A DNA stretch of 64,000 bases from Welwitschia mirabilis (GCA_051453625.1 JBOZIK010000001.1:16612135-16676134), one strand, 5' to 3'. Counted from the first letter of the stretch, positions 24,351-36,633 are shown. The notes: generated by a model not told the origin, from the letters alone. Numbers and translations: made by a program.

Positions 24351-26050
24351 TCATGACCAAATTGGAAATAGATTGAGCAAGAAAAACTTTTCTATGAATG
24401 GTATGTTTTTATTTCCTTCTCACTAGGTGTTTCTACAATTTAGAATATTTATAATTTTCTTACAAGAATTTCCAAAAAGGTAAGTTGATGTTTACCTGTT
24501 ACATCAAGGTCTTCAAGTATTCATAAAAGGTAGGATTTTTATTTAGCCAATCAAGCCAAGGAGTAAATAGTTTTATCCCTTTCTTTTCTTATGAAGAATT
24601 TTTAGTGGAGGTTTTAGCGTGTGATTGTTGATGGAAAGTTATATGAGTCCAAAATTTCTACATCATCTTTTTCATTATTTTTTACATTATTTTGAAAGTT
24701 GAAACCTTATGAGTAGAAGGTGTTGTATTATTTTTACTTCTTGCTATTACCTTTAGATCTCTCTTGACTTTATTTGGATTGGATAAAGGTTGAGATGCAA
24801 GAGACTCTTATGGTATTTGATTGGCAAGCATCATTTGTTAAATCACATTCACTAAGTTTTCAATATTATTACTAGTCTTTTCAATATTACTTTTAGTCTT
24901 TTCTTGTACCTTTATTAATTCTTCTATAAAATCTCTAAGTGGATCATGAGTTATAAGTTTGAATTCATAAATCTATTTTAAATTACATTGTGAATATCCA
25001 CCTAATCTTTGTTAAAATTATGGTTGGCTTTTAAAGTTAGGTTTTCTTTGGTTAAATGCACAAACTTCCTCAAACACCTTCTCTTTACAAGTTGGCAAAA
25101 AGGGACATTCCTTAGTTGGATAAGAGTTCTCTTCATAAATTTTACAAGTTGAAGTTGTATTTTTATCTTTTACTACCTTTGCATCAACTATCAATTGAGT
25201 GTACTTCTCTAAGTGATAGTGAAATCCTTAATTAATTTGATTGAATCACCTCTCTCTTCTTTTTTTTCATGTTTTAATTCCTTTTAAGTCTTTTATGATT
25301 TGTCTTATAGTTTGATTTTTCTTAGTGGGTTTTTACCAAGTTTGACTTAATACAAGTAGATCTTTCAATACACTCCATGCATCTTCTAAGACTAAGTTCA
25401 TCAAGTTGCCATCACAAGAAAAGTCTATAAGTTGTTTAGTTTGACTATTCAATCCACTATGGAAATAATAAATTAATTCTTCTTAATAGAATTCATCAAC
25501 ATGGTTGAAATGGTCAGCTATGATAAAATGTTCATATATTATGACATAATCTTTGTGAGGTTATTGTTGAAAGTTGTTAACTTCCTTTATTCTTTTTCTC
25601 ATGATACTTTCACTTATAAATCATTTAATAAAAACTTTTTGCACTTGATTCCATGATTTAAGACTCCTATGTGAAATGGTTTTAAGCCAAATTTTTCCCT
25701 TTCTCTAAGTGTGACTAAAAAAATAATTATGTAAGTATGATCACTAATATGTTTTTTTTCATTTAAGTACAAGTTATTCAATATCAGCTAGATGTTGAAA
25801 AGGGTCCTTTTTAAGTTCCCAAAAAAAGTTAGATAGGCACTTAAATTTCTTAATTCTACATCATCATCAGGAGATAAATCAAAAGGATTTTTGACTTCAT
25901 ATTTTTTATTACTGAGTAAATATCTAAAAGTAATGTTTGCATTTTAAGTAGAAATTCCTATTACAATTGGTGTATTCAACAAAGTAACTTGCTTTATAGT
26001 TGAATAAGAAATAATATGATCTACTTTTATGCTACAATTTTCTTTTGCAG
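24350..26050 (-). pseudogene. gag remnant, unit B
   Basis: Nucleocapsid/capsid gene remnant. A zinc knuckle is visible on the minus strand near 25075-25145: C-K-I-Y-E-E-N-S-Y-P-T-K-E-C, i.e. CX2CX4HX4C in which the second C and the H now read Y, both explicable by G-to-A or C-to-T change. The N-terminal part (T-F-R-D-L-I, then V-E-L-R-N-L-S-A-Y) is near 25830-25950. The start codon cannot be fixed. Confidence 0.7.
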
Positions 26051-26682
26051 AATCTAATTCTAAAATAATAAAAGCAAAAAAAAAAAAAAAAAACTTCTTC
26101 TTCAATTCTTGAAATTTACATGTCTAGAATGTGTGTACTTATAGTTTTCTCAAAGTTTAATAATCCTTCTTTGATATTATCTTTAATCAAGATTTGCTCT
26201 CTTTGATATTTTATCTTTCTATTAGAAGTTATCATATCCCTGCATAAATTAGATAATAAATAAAAAATAAAATAAAAATAAATAACTATCATCCACTAAG
26301 TCATGGGGGTAACAAGAGAGATAACAAGCATAACAATTGAAAACTAAACTCAAGTAAAAATTACCATAAGTAAAAAAACAAATCATCATTGAGGCTATCA
26401 TGGGGATGACATAGAAGATGATAGTCTTTTATTACTAATTCATAAACAAAAATAAAATTTGTATAAAGGAAAATAAATTAAAAAATTCAAAATTGTCATT
26501 CCTAATATCATTAGAATGATAGAGAGGAAGACAATGGCCTTTAAAACTATAAAAAATAAAAATTGCAAAAATAAACCTACTTAAACTATGCTAAAAATAC
26601 AATACTACTTCAAATAAATAATCTGAACTAAAATTTAGGGTACTTATCTGGAAAGTGACAACCCTCCAGCTTCTTGTGGCCT
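26050..26682 (-). other. Leader of unit B
   Basis: Untranslated stretch between primer-binding site and gag, with an 18-base poly-A/T run (26076-26093) and two hairpin-type motifs (26390-26424 and about 26500-26540). Confidence 0.55.
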
Positions 26683-26700
26683 TCCTTAGCAATAGCACCA
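26683..26700 (-). other. Primer-binding site, tRNA-Asp type (unit B)
   Basis: Minus-strand TGGTGCTATTGCTAAGGA, three bases from the LTR edge. It matches 12 of 18 bases of the tRNA-Asp-type site of Athila/Tat elements (TGGCGCCGTTGCCGGGGA); all six differences are C-to-T or G-to-A. Confidence 0.8.
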
Positions 26701-26703
26701 AAA

Positions 26704-27922
26704 TGTTGTAGTGTGAATTTATGAAATCTTTAAGTTCTCAGATAAAACCTATAAATCATAATACTTACAAAAAACACACACTAGTATAGATGAAAGTTAA
26801 ATCAAATGTAATAATTTATTTAAGGCATTAGGCTATAAGTTAGAGAATTGATTTCATAAAGTATTTTTAATCTTTTCTATTTTTGTAAATGAAAGTAAAT
26901 AAGAATGTAAATGCAAATACAAAATGAATGATGGTGAAATGAAAATGGATGGAATGTAACTGAGATGAGCTCTATTTGTATTCTAGTCCTTCTATCACAA
27001 AAACTAGTTCTTTATAATTTAGATCAATTAGGAAGAATGTATCACTTATTCTTAATGAACATAAACTATAAGATATCCTCTATATAATATGCAAATATAA
27101 AATGGAATAAGGTAAATCCAATGCAAAATCTAAGCTAATAAAATCAACCTTAACAAAGGTTGTCCTTATAATCTAAATAAACTATAAAACTATTACTTAA
27201 CTATAATCAATGTAAAAGATAAGGAACATTTACACAATAGTAGTGAAAAGAATAATTAAATTAATCATAAACTTTTACATCCACTTATAAAAAAGTAACA
27301 CCACCTTAATAGAGGATACTTAGCCTAGTACCAAGGTAAACTTTTCTCTTTTCCTTCAATCTTCTATCACAAGGACATCAAATATAAAAAATAGAAAAGA
27401 AAATAAAGAAAAGATAAAATATTTATAGTTTTATATTGAAGTTCTAGAAGCTCAAATCTAAGACTTGGAGAAGGAACCTTAGTAGCTCATATGGTTTACA
27501 TGACCCTATTATATGATAATTCTTTCCATTCATAGAAAATAGCTATCATCCTAACTATCATGGGGATGACAATGGGGATATCACTCCACATGAAAAATGT
27601 TTCATTAGCTTTAGGCCCTACAATCAACTTCGCAGGCTTCATCCACATCAATAATGCTATCTTCCTTTCTATTGTGAGGATGAGAGAGGGGAAGATAGGC
27701 TTCTCCATCTTCTATCTCAAATAGAAGTCAGTATTCTACATGGTAAATTCTTCTTTCAAAGTATAAAGTATTAGAATAAGCTTGAGATTCCTCTAAAAAT
27801 GTTGATAATCACATGTTTCAATGATCATCATATTAGATCTCCATAATCATTAGAATTGCATTCAAACTTGTATAAATGTCCTACAAAAGTACTCAAAATT
27901 TCTATAAATTAGCATTACAACA
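26704..27922 (-). repeat. LTR 2, shared by units B and C
   Basis: About 1,219 bp, plus-strand edges TGTTGTAGTGTG and AGCATTACAACA. A primer-binding site lies on its left and a polypurine region (minus AATTAAAGGGCTA) on its right, so it is at once the 5' LTR of unit B and the 3' LTR of unit C. Hairpin motifs near 27543 and 27655. Confidence 0.9.
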
Positions 27923-29995
27923 TAGCCCTTTAATTAGCCTTATTATCCTCTAAAAAAATAAGTGATCAACTATATTATCAGTTAATTTAACTAAGATAAA
28001 CAACAACTAGAAAAAAAATGTAATTTGAGTTTAATTGTATCATGCAAGAATACACATCAAAGACCAATTAACTAATACAAATATTGATGTATTCATAATC
28101 CCCATACTTAAATACATCATAACAGAATGAATGAATGTCATGCACTTATAAAAAGTTATAAAATGTAATAATGATGACTAAAAAAACTAATAATGTGTAT
28201 GCATAATGTGAGATAGTGTTACTAAACTAATGTGAAAAATTAAGCAGTGATAATCTCAAAAGAATGGTGCATCTAAATTTCATTAATGTATTCTCCAAGG
28301 GATAAAGTATAATGGTAAACATAGCATTCTTTTTATTTAAATGATCTAAAACATAATTATAAAAAAACTCTATAAATGTGCTATTATACTCCTACTAAAT
28401 AAAATTCATGAAATTTATTCAAGTAATATGAAATCATATTCAAAAACCTCATCATAAACATGTATCATGAAAGTTCAAAAATAATCCATTTAAATTTAAA
28501 TTTTTTGCTCAATATCTCAAAATAATTCTCAAAAAGGTATCCTACACTCCCCATAGGTAAAACAAGATGTCCCAGATTACATAGGATAAAAAGGGCGATT
28601 ATCATCTTAGCTACTATGAAGATGATAAATGTGGGAGTATAATGATAAAATGAGATGTTTAGAAAGATAGAAACAACTAGGAAAAGTCTAAAATTAAGCA
28701 AATATGCATAAAACAATAGAAACACATAAAGAAAATAGAGAGTTAAGAATTATCCTAAAAAACATGATCATGGGAAAAAGAGATCTATGGGAAAAGTATG
28801 TTAAAGAGGATAAAATATATGAATTAGAAGAAAGCAATGCTCAAAAGAACTCCTTAAATGTATCCAAACTTAGTAAGCCTAGAAAAGTAAGAACTAAAAC
28901 TCAAAAAGTATCATCATTACCTATCAAAAATAGAAATAATTACCCTCATGGATAGAAGATATTAGTAAGCAATAAGAAACTACTAAAAGATCAGATCCAT
29001 AATATTATTTTTAAAAAGTATAGAAATGACTTTTAAAAACCTAGAAAAATAATTAAAAAAATAAAATGAAAATGAACAACTAGGAACATAAAAAATATTA
29101 TTTACTTTCCCTTAGTAACAATCATAAAATTACATAATAAAAAATGCATGATAGGATGTAAAAATTCGTAAAGTATGATTTAAATAGCAATAATTATGAT
29201 GATGTTAAGTATGTTTAATGTTATCAACTAATAAATGATAAGATAAAAAGATAAAAAAAACATAAATTCACTAGCTCACATATCAAAATAACACTAGAAT
29301 CTTAAAAAGTATTATGATCATGTGGAAGTATTATATGCAAAAGGAGTATATGATACCAGGGATATTACGAATCTCATAGTTTCTAAGTAAAATTTTATTC
29401 TATCACGATGAGGGAAGTGCAACCAATGTCAAAGGATTAAGGACCCATATAGTATGATCAACTAACTCACTAGTGAAGTTTCCATAACTACCATATCACA
29501 CTACCAAAGGCCCCTCTTGGAAAAATTTGCCTCAGTGCACTTGTGATAGGATATCATGGTGGTCATGCTTTTAGTTTAAATATGAAAGATCATGATCCCT
29601 ATTTCTTTTTTTTTTTTTAATCTTCTCTCTATCTCTTTGTCTTTTTCTCTCTCTCTTTTTTAATATATAAGTGAAGAGAGAGATTATACATGATTAAGTA
29701 CTTCTAAGAATAAAAGTGAAGTAAGGAGATGCGAAATAAGTAATAACATGCAAAAATAACTAAGTACTCATACCATTGAAGTAGAATAAAAGAACCAAGA
29801 CATCTTCCTTTAGAATAAAGCTCATAGATATATGAATGTCTTAAGATTGAGTGAATCCAATCTTATTATCTAAAAATACCTAAGCAAAAGATTGCTAGTC
29901 ATGATAACTTCATCAAGTAATACATAAGTTAAGTTAAAGATATTCATGTGATGACATGATGTCTACCCAAGGAATAATTTAAGAAATAGTTTAAA
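27923..29995 (-). other. 3' region of unit C
   Basis: Polypurine region next to LTR 2, hairpin motif at about 28598-28640, two antisense segments (28704-28955 and about 29345-29570), and a C/T-rich simple run near 29605-29660. Confidence 0.65.
28704..28955 (+). CDS. Antisense open frame in the 3' region of unit C
   Basis: 83-residue plus-strand frame, lysine-rich, with K-R-D-L-W-E-K, then S-N-A-Q-K-N-S and S-K-L-S-K-P-R-K-V. The same frame can be followed at 58887-59100 in unit F with S-N-A-stop-K-N-S-S-N-V-S-K-L-S-K-P, where the single internal stop is CAA to TAA. In unit A (about 11650-11840) it carries stops and indels. The frame is better kept than gag-pol in the same copies. No family is recognised; it may be an antisense extra frame of the kind reported for Tat elements, or a side effect of low C content. 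Confidence 0.35.
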   Translation: MHKTIETHKENRELRIILKNMIMGKRDLWEKYVKEDKIYELEESNAQKNSLNVSKLSKPRKVRTKTQKVSSLPIKNRNNYPHG

Positions 29996-29996
29996 T

Positions 29997-31190
29997 AATG
30001 GCAAGAAAAAGGTCCTCCTCATTAAAAGAGGATTCTAAAATAAGTGCTTCTATTATGTTCAAGGTTTTATTAATAGATGACTCCTAAATTTTTAACTTTT
30101 ATCCATTAACTTTTTAAATTTTCCTAGTGTTTGAATTAGAGATTTTAACTAAGCCATTAGAGTACACTTTTTTTCATAAGACAATAATCTAAACATTTAG
30201 ATGTTAACTTGTTATGTAAAAGGTGTAGTCAGGTATTGTATAAAAGGAAAAATTAACAAGGTTCAAATTACTTATGAATAATCTTTTTGTTATGTTTGAA
30301 CTTTGCTTGGGCTTTATGAATGAGTTGACGATGTATGAAATGAGTATATTTTTCATCTAAATAATCAAGTTGAATTGATCTAGTTCTAATATTTTTGTCT
30401 ACAAAATTAAGTTAATGGATAGATCAATAAGATTTATATCAAACATCAGTTGATAAGATACAAACTTTTCCATATACAAGTTCATATGGTGAGAAACCTA
30501 GAGAGGTACGCCAACTAGTATGGTAAGCCCAAAGAACATTATTAAGTTTAGATAAACACATTTTCTTATTAATAAAGATTAATTTTAAAGCATCTTTTTA
30601 ATTTCTCTATTAGCATTTTCAACTTGGCCATTAGTTTAAGGATGATAAGCACAAGTTATTCTATGTTTAATGTCAATAGATAAAAGATTTTTTTAAAAAA
30701 AGTGATTAATCAAATGAGTTTCTTAATCACTAACGATGCTTCTTGGAAAACTAAAATGTTAAAGGATAAGAGTTAGAAAAAAATTGCAAATGGTTCAAGC
30801 ATCACTTTTAGTAGTAGGAATAACTTCAACCCATTTAGTAACATAATTAGCATTTAATAGGATATAATCTTTATCATGAGAATATGGTTTAATAGGGCCT
30901 ATAAAGTTAATTTCCTAATAATCAAAAGATTCACATTCAAGCATATATTTAAGGCATGTATCCTAAGAACGAGTGAAGCTATCATAATGTTGATAGGTAT
31001 CACACCTTCTAGCAAAGTTAAATGTGTTTTTAAAAAGAGTAGACCAATAAAAACCAAAGTGAAGAATTTTCATGGTAGTCTTTTGGTCGTTAAAGTATCA
31101 CTCACATATCTCACCATGATAAAGTTTAAGGATTTCTAAGATTTTCAACTTAAGCATACACTTGCACATGATTGATTATTTACATCTTTT
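29997..31190 (-). pseudogene. Integrase remnant, unit C
   Basis: Collinear with the integrases of units A, B and D: C-terminal part at about 29997-30420, core at about 30600-30900, zinc-binding part at about 30950-31150. Several stops and indels. Confidence 0.7.
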
Positions 31191-31379
31191 ATAAATATGG
31201 GTTTCATTCTACTCATAGTTACTGATCCTATGGAGAAAATACATATATTGGTTATGATTCCAATTCTAAACTATTTTCATAGTAATAAGGTAGTTCACAA
31301 TATTAGCATACCAAGAAGAAGGATGAGTAGAAGAAATTGCACAAAGTTGTTCAATAGCAAAGAGTTATTCATTAAAAAA

Positions 31380-32664
31380 GGAGTAATTTATGAAAAGTTT
31401 ATCATAAGAATAAGAAAGTTAAGATAAGTAATCTATAATGGTATTATGGTTTTTAGCTTTCGCGATGATGATGAGATTGAATTCTTGCATAAGAAGATCC
31501 ACCGAATAATTCTAATACTAGAATATTTCTTAGTCATAAGATATCATATGGCTACATGATTTGCATAAACATTAATGTAAAATATAAGAAAATAATGTCA
31601 AAAATGATTAAGGCAAATGATGATGACAAGCATTTCTCTCTTAATAGTAGTGTAGTTGAATTGGGCTTTGAATAAATTTTTACTGAGATAGGATGTAACG
31701 TTAAAATCATTTTCATATTTTTGACCTAGAACTTCACCCATAACAATGTTTTATGAATTACATATGAATTTAAAATCTTTAGTCCAATCAAGACCCATGA
31801 CAATAAGTTTAGAAAAAAAAATATTCTTAAGTGTATCAAATGTTAGTTAACATGAATTATTCCAATTGAATTTAGCATATTTTTTAAGTAATAAGTAAAG
31901 GGTTTTATAAATCTTAGCATATTCATGCATAAAACAATGATAAAAAATAGCATAACTAAGGAATTATCCAACCTATTTGAAATTAGTTNNNNNNNNNNAT
32001 CTTAATCCCTTCCTTAAAAATGTGATAATCTAAAACAATTTCATATTTTACAAGGAGGAAATTATTTTTCTAACTCAAATGTATCTCAATCTTTTTATAT
32101 AAATCAAAGACTTTCTTTAATCTTTCTATGGTTTGTTCAAAGGTTTTACCAAAGATGGAGGAGTCATTCATAAAGATTTTAATAGAATCTTCTACCATGT
32201 TAGAAAATATTCTCATCATTACTTGTTGGAAAGTTCTAGGTGCATTGCAAAGTTAAAAGGTTATTTGTCTAAAGGTAAAGGTTTTAAATGGTAAGTTAAA
32301 GCTTGTTTTGGCTTGGTATTTACTTGCTATGCAAACTTCATTATAGCCACTATACCCATCAATAATACAATAGTAGGCATGACCTTGGATTCTATCAATT
32401 ACTTGATCAAGAAAGGGTAAAGAACAATGATCCTTTTTCAAGACCTCATTAAGTTTTCTAAAATTAATGCACATTCTCCATTTTTCACCCTTTTTTTAGA
32501 CCACAATCAAAGGGATAAACCACTCACTATCGGATATAGAATTTATGATCCTTGCATCCATATATTTAATAATTTCATTTTTAACTATTTGCTTAAGGAT
32601 TTGGTTGAGCCTTAATTAGGGTTGCCTAATAGGTTTAACATTATCCTCAAGGTAAATTTTATGT
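31380..32664 (-). pseudogene. Reverse transcriptase-RNase H remnant, unit C
   Basis: Fingers and palm are open at 32253-32474: M-C-I-N-F-R-K-L-N-E, L-P-F-L-D-Q-V, R-I-Q-G-H-A-Y-Y and D-G-Y-S-G-Y-N. The active-site region follows at about 32150-32250, then thumb and RNase H to about 31380. A short N run at about 31990-31998 and a 90-N run at 32665 interrupt it. Confidence 0.8.
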
Positions 32665-32754
32665 NNNNNNNNNNNNNNNNNNNNNNNNNNNNNNNNNNNN
32701 NNNNNNNNNNNNNNNNNNNNNNNNNNNNNNNNNNNNNNNNNNNNNNNNNNNNNN
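32665..32754. other. Assembly gap (90 N)
   Basis: N run just upstream, in element sense, of the reverse transcriptase fingers of unit C. Both flanks belong to unit C and lie in order. Confidence 0.99.
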
Positions 32755-33067
32755 TTTGTTAAGTCATAATAAGACTACTTATTATCATGGATTTCTTTGG
32801 ATGATTAGATAGAAAAAATATATTTTAGAGCTTTAGGTAATTCCTTAAGTTCTAAGCTAAAATTTTCAATTATTGTCTTTCTTATTGTGAGAACAACAGA
32901 CATGGGACAACATTATTCAAAAACCTTTTCTAATGAGTAAGTATGTTTAATTTCCTTTTAGTTGATGTATTCCTCATTCTTAGACTCAAGAGAGTGTATT
33001 TCAGTTAGGTTATTATACAAAGTTGGTTCTTGTAGCATTATCAATCTCTCCTCAATTGGCTGATGTT

Positions 33068-33167
33068 NNNNNNNNNNNNNNNNNNNNNNNNNNNNNNNNN
33101 NNNNNNNNNNNNNNNNNNNNNNNNNNNNNNNNNNNNNNNNNNNNNNNNNNNNNNNNNNNNNNNNNNN
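33068..33167. other. Assembly gap (100 N), phase break between units C and D
   Basis: The left flank matches the protease-reverse transcriptase spacer (compare 15890-15952 in unit A). The right flank matches the middle of the 3' region (compare 29690-29760 in unit C). About 5.8 kb of element, including a whole LTR, is missing between them. Confidence 0.95.
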
Positions 33168-33462
33168 TACTTATAAGGATAAAAGTGAAGAAGTGCGATT
33201 AAAAATAAGTAAGAACATGTAAAAATAACTAATTACTTACACCACTAAAAGAAAATTAAGAACCAAGGCATCTTCCTTCTGAATGAATTCATAGACATAC
33301 AAATATCTTAAGATTGAGTGAATCCAATCTTATCATCTTAAAATGCCAAAGTGAATGATTATTAATCATGATAACTTTATAAAGTAAAACATAAATCAGG
33401 TTAAAGATATTCAAGTGATAACATGATCTCTACCTAAGGAATGAGTTAAGAAGTAATTTAGA

Positions 33463-34650
33463 TAATGACAAGAGGAAAGCACTCCTCATTGAGAGGGACT
33501 TTCGAAACAAGTGCTTCTATCATGTTTAAGGTTTTATCAATAGATGACTTATAAGAGTGCTTCTATCATGTTTAAGTTTTTATCAATAGATGACTTATAA
33601 ATTTTTAACCTTTATTTATTAACTTTATGAATTTCCCTAGTGTTAAGATTGGAAATTTTAACTGATCCATTGGAATGTACTTTTTCTAAAAGATAAAGAT
33701 CTAACCATTTATAAGTTAACTTGTTGTGTAAAATAGGATAAGTTAACTAGGTTTAAATTACTTATGAAGAATCTTTTTATCATGTTTGAACTGGGCTTGA
33801 GCTTTATGAATGATTTGATGATGAATGACATCAGTAAATTTTTTATCGAAATGGTCATTTTCCTCCAAATGGATGAATTAGTAGGAGTTATAGCAAACAT
33901 CAAGTAACAAGACACAAAATTTTATATACATAAGTTCATGTGGTGAGAAACCTAGAGAGTTACACCAAGTAGTATAGTAAGTACAAAGAACATCATTAAG
34001 TTTAGAGGACTAAATTTTCTTATTAATAAAGACTAATTTTTAAAGCATATTTTTATTTTCTCTATTGGCATTTTTAGCTCGATCATTAGTTTGAAGATGA
34101 TAAGCATATGAAATTCTATGTTCAATGTCAATATATAAAAGAAGTTTTTGAAAAGGTAATTAATAAAATGAGTTTCTTCATTACTAATGATGATTTATGG
34201 GAAACTAAAATGTTGAAAGATATGAGCTCGGACAAAGCTATAAATAGTTTGGACATCATTCTTAGTAGTAGAAATAACTTTAACCCACTTAATAACATAA
34301 TAAATAGCCACTAGAATGTAATTTTTATCATGATAAGGTGATTTAATAGGGCCCATAAACTTAATCCCAAAACAATCAAAAGGTTCACATTTAAGCATAG
34401 ATTTAAGGAGCATATCTTAAGAATGAGTTAGGCTACCATAATGTTAACATGTGTCACACCTTCTAGTAAAGTCAAATGAGTTTTTAGAAAGGGTAGGCTA
34501 ATAAAAACTAAAGTGAAGAGTTTTTATGATGGTTATTGGTCACTAAAATGTTTCCCACATATTCCACCATCATTAAGTTTAAGGATTTCTAATATTTTCC
34601 ACTTAGGCATATGCTTATGCATGATTTGATCTTTACATCATCTATAAAGA
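33463..34650 (-). pseudogene. Integrase remnant, unit D
   Basis: The best-preserved integrase core in the window, at 34195-34413: P-F-D-C-F-G-I-K-F-M-G-P-I, then Y-I-L-V-A-I-Y-Y-V-I-K-W-V-K. In Ty3/gypsy integrases this block starts the DDE domain; the first catalytic D of the D-F/Y-M-G-P motif reads K here. The glutamate block (Y-H-P-Q-T-N-G-Q-A-E in the family) can be traced near 34050-34110 as Y-H-L-Q-T-N-D-R-A-K in another frame, so the glutamate is also lost. Confidence 0.8.
33511..33600. repeat. 46-bp tandem duplication inside unit D
   Basis: Two adjacent copies of GTGCTTCTATCATGTTTAAG... starting at 33511 and 33557, single copy in other units. A private duplication within the integrase C-terminal region. 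Confidence 0.9.
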
Positions 34651-34819
34651 TGGGATCCACTTCACTCATAGTTAGTAATCCTGTGAAGAAAATATTTATA
34701 TTAGTTATGATTTCAATGCTAAGGTGTGTTTATAGTAACAAGGTAGTTCACAATATCAGCATACCAAGAAGTGGGATGAGTAGAAGAGATGGCATAAATT
34801 TGATCTATAGTTAATAGTT

Positions 34820-36150
34820 GTTCATCAAAAAAGAAGTTTTTTATGGGAAGTTAATCATGAGAAGAAGAAAGTCAAGATAGGTAATCTACAATTCTATTAT
34901 GTTTTCCAGCTTTATTAATGATGGTGAGATTAAATTCTTGCATGAAAAGGATTTACCTAATAAGTTTGGCACTAGAATCATTTTAGTTATAAAATAGCAT
35001 ATAACTACATGATCTGTGTAAACATTAATGTGAAAGCCAAGACAATAATGTCAAAAATGGTCAAGGCAAAAGATGATGGAAATCATTTCTCTCTTAGTAG
35101 TAGTGTAGTTGGATTGGGCTTTGAACAATGTTTTATTAAGATAGGATATAACTTTAAAATCATTTTTATATTTTTAGTTAAGAACCCTACCCACAACAAT
35201 GTTTCTTACATTATCAATAAGTTTAAAATATTTAGTCTAATGAAGACCCATAACAATAGGTTCAAAAGAAATATTTTAGTTAAGTGTACTAAATGCATGT
35301 TGGCATGAATCATTCTAATCAAATTTAGCATCTTTTTTTAGTAATAAGCAAAGAGTTTTATAGATTTTAGCATAATCATGAATAAAATGATGATAGAAAC
35401 TAGCATGACCAAGAAATGTTCTAACTTGTTTGACATTGATTTGAGGTCTAAGGTCTTTAATGATATCAAATTTTTATAAGGTCCATCTTAATCCCTTCCT
35501 TAGAAATATGGTGACCTAAAACAATTCCATAGTTAACAAGAAGAAAACTTTTTTTCCAACTTAAATATAAGCCATTCTCTATACATTACTTTAAGACTTC
35601 CTCTAATCTTTATATGGTTTATTCAAATATTCATCAAAGATGGAGAAGTCATCCATAAATATTTTAATAAAATCCTCTATCATATTAGAAAATATCCTCA
35701 TCACTTCTTATTGAAAAGTTCTAGGAACATTGCAAAGTCCAAATAACATTCATCTAAAGGCAAAGATTTCAAAATATGATGTAAAGATTGTTTTGGCTTG
35801 GTCTTCACTTGCCATGCACACTTGATTATAGCCACTATACCCATCAAGAAAATAATAGTAGGCATAACCTTAGATTCTATCAATCACTTGATCAAAAAGG
35901 GTAAAGATAAATGATCTTTTTTTAGTGACCTAATTAAGTTTCCTAAAATCCATGCACATTCTCCATTTTGGAACTACTATCAAAGGGTAACCCACTTACT
36001 ATTGGATATAGCATATATGATCCTAACATCCATAAGTTAAATAATTTCATCTTTAACTATATGCTTAAGGGCTGGGTTGAGCCTTCTTTGGGGGTGCCTA
36101 ATATGTTTAGCATTATCATCAAAGTATATTTTATATTAAATAATAGAAAG
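34820..36150 (-). pseudogene. Reverse transcriptase-RNase H remnant, unit D
   Basis: Collinear with the sister copies: RNase H at about 34820-35330, thumb at about 35330-35500, palm at about 35630-35900 with the F-M-D-D-F-type region near 35648, and fingers up to about 36050. Broken by stops and indels. Confidence 0.75.
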
Positions 36151-36587
36151 AGGGATGGTAGCTAAGTCTTTATGAATCCAATAAAATGCATCTTTTTTAG
36201 AAGCTAAGAGTGAGATTAAGTTGTATTCTTATTAAGGAATAAGGAGATCACTTATTATTAGAGGTTTCTTTGGGTTATCGAATGGAAAAATGTATTTTAG
36301 ATCCTTAGGTAATTTCTTAAGTTTTAAGTTAGGATTTCGACTATTGTCCTATCTATCATGGAATTGATAGATGTGAGATGACACTCCACAAAAAGGTTTT
36401 ATAGTAAGTAAACATGTTGGTTCTCATTGAAAAATTCCTCATTATCATACTCAAGATAGTGTGTCTCAGTTGGATCATCATACAAAGTTGGTTCTTATAC
36501 CATTATCAATCTCTCCTCAATTGGCTGATGTTGTAAAAATAAGGTTGGTTTAAGTTCTTCTTTTAAGTTAAACTTATCTTCTGTATT

Positions 36588-36633
36588 CTTTTTAGTGGCA
36601 TTAAAACCTACTTTTTAGTGGCATCAAAACCTA
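36588..36633. repeat. 23-bp tandem duplication inside unit D
   Basis: CTTTTTAGTGGCATTAAAAC-type unit present twice, once with a single base change; single copy elsewhere. Confidence 0.85.

Larger units (their letters stand above)
17481..27922 (-). mobile_element. Unit B: complete but decayed Athila/Tat-like element with both LTRs
   Basis: The most complete copy: 3' LTR 17481-18725, internal region 18726-26703, 5' LTR 26704-27922, about 10.4 kb in all. Right to left: primer-binding site, leader, gag, protease, spacer, reverse transcriptase, RNase H, integrase, 3' region, polypurine tract. Its 5' LTR also serves as the 3' LTR of unit C. Every coding part is broken by stops and frameshifts, and changes are mostly transitions. 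Confidence 0.9.
27923..33067 (-). mobile_element. Unit C: decayed element, 5' half missing at a gap
   Basis: Continues leftwards into LTR 2. It holds the 3' region, integrase, RNase H, reverse transcriptase and the spacer before protease; the protease, gag and 5' LTR are absent. The 100-N gap at 33068 joins it to unit D out of phase. Confidence 0.85.

Noticed and set aside
30876-31139. Plus-strand frame of 87 residues, repeated at 60938-61282
   Set aside because: Complement of the integrase zinc-binding region in units C and F; its conservation comes from the minus-strand gene.
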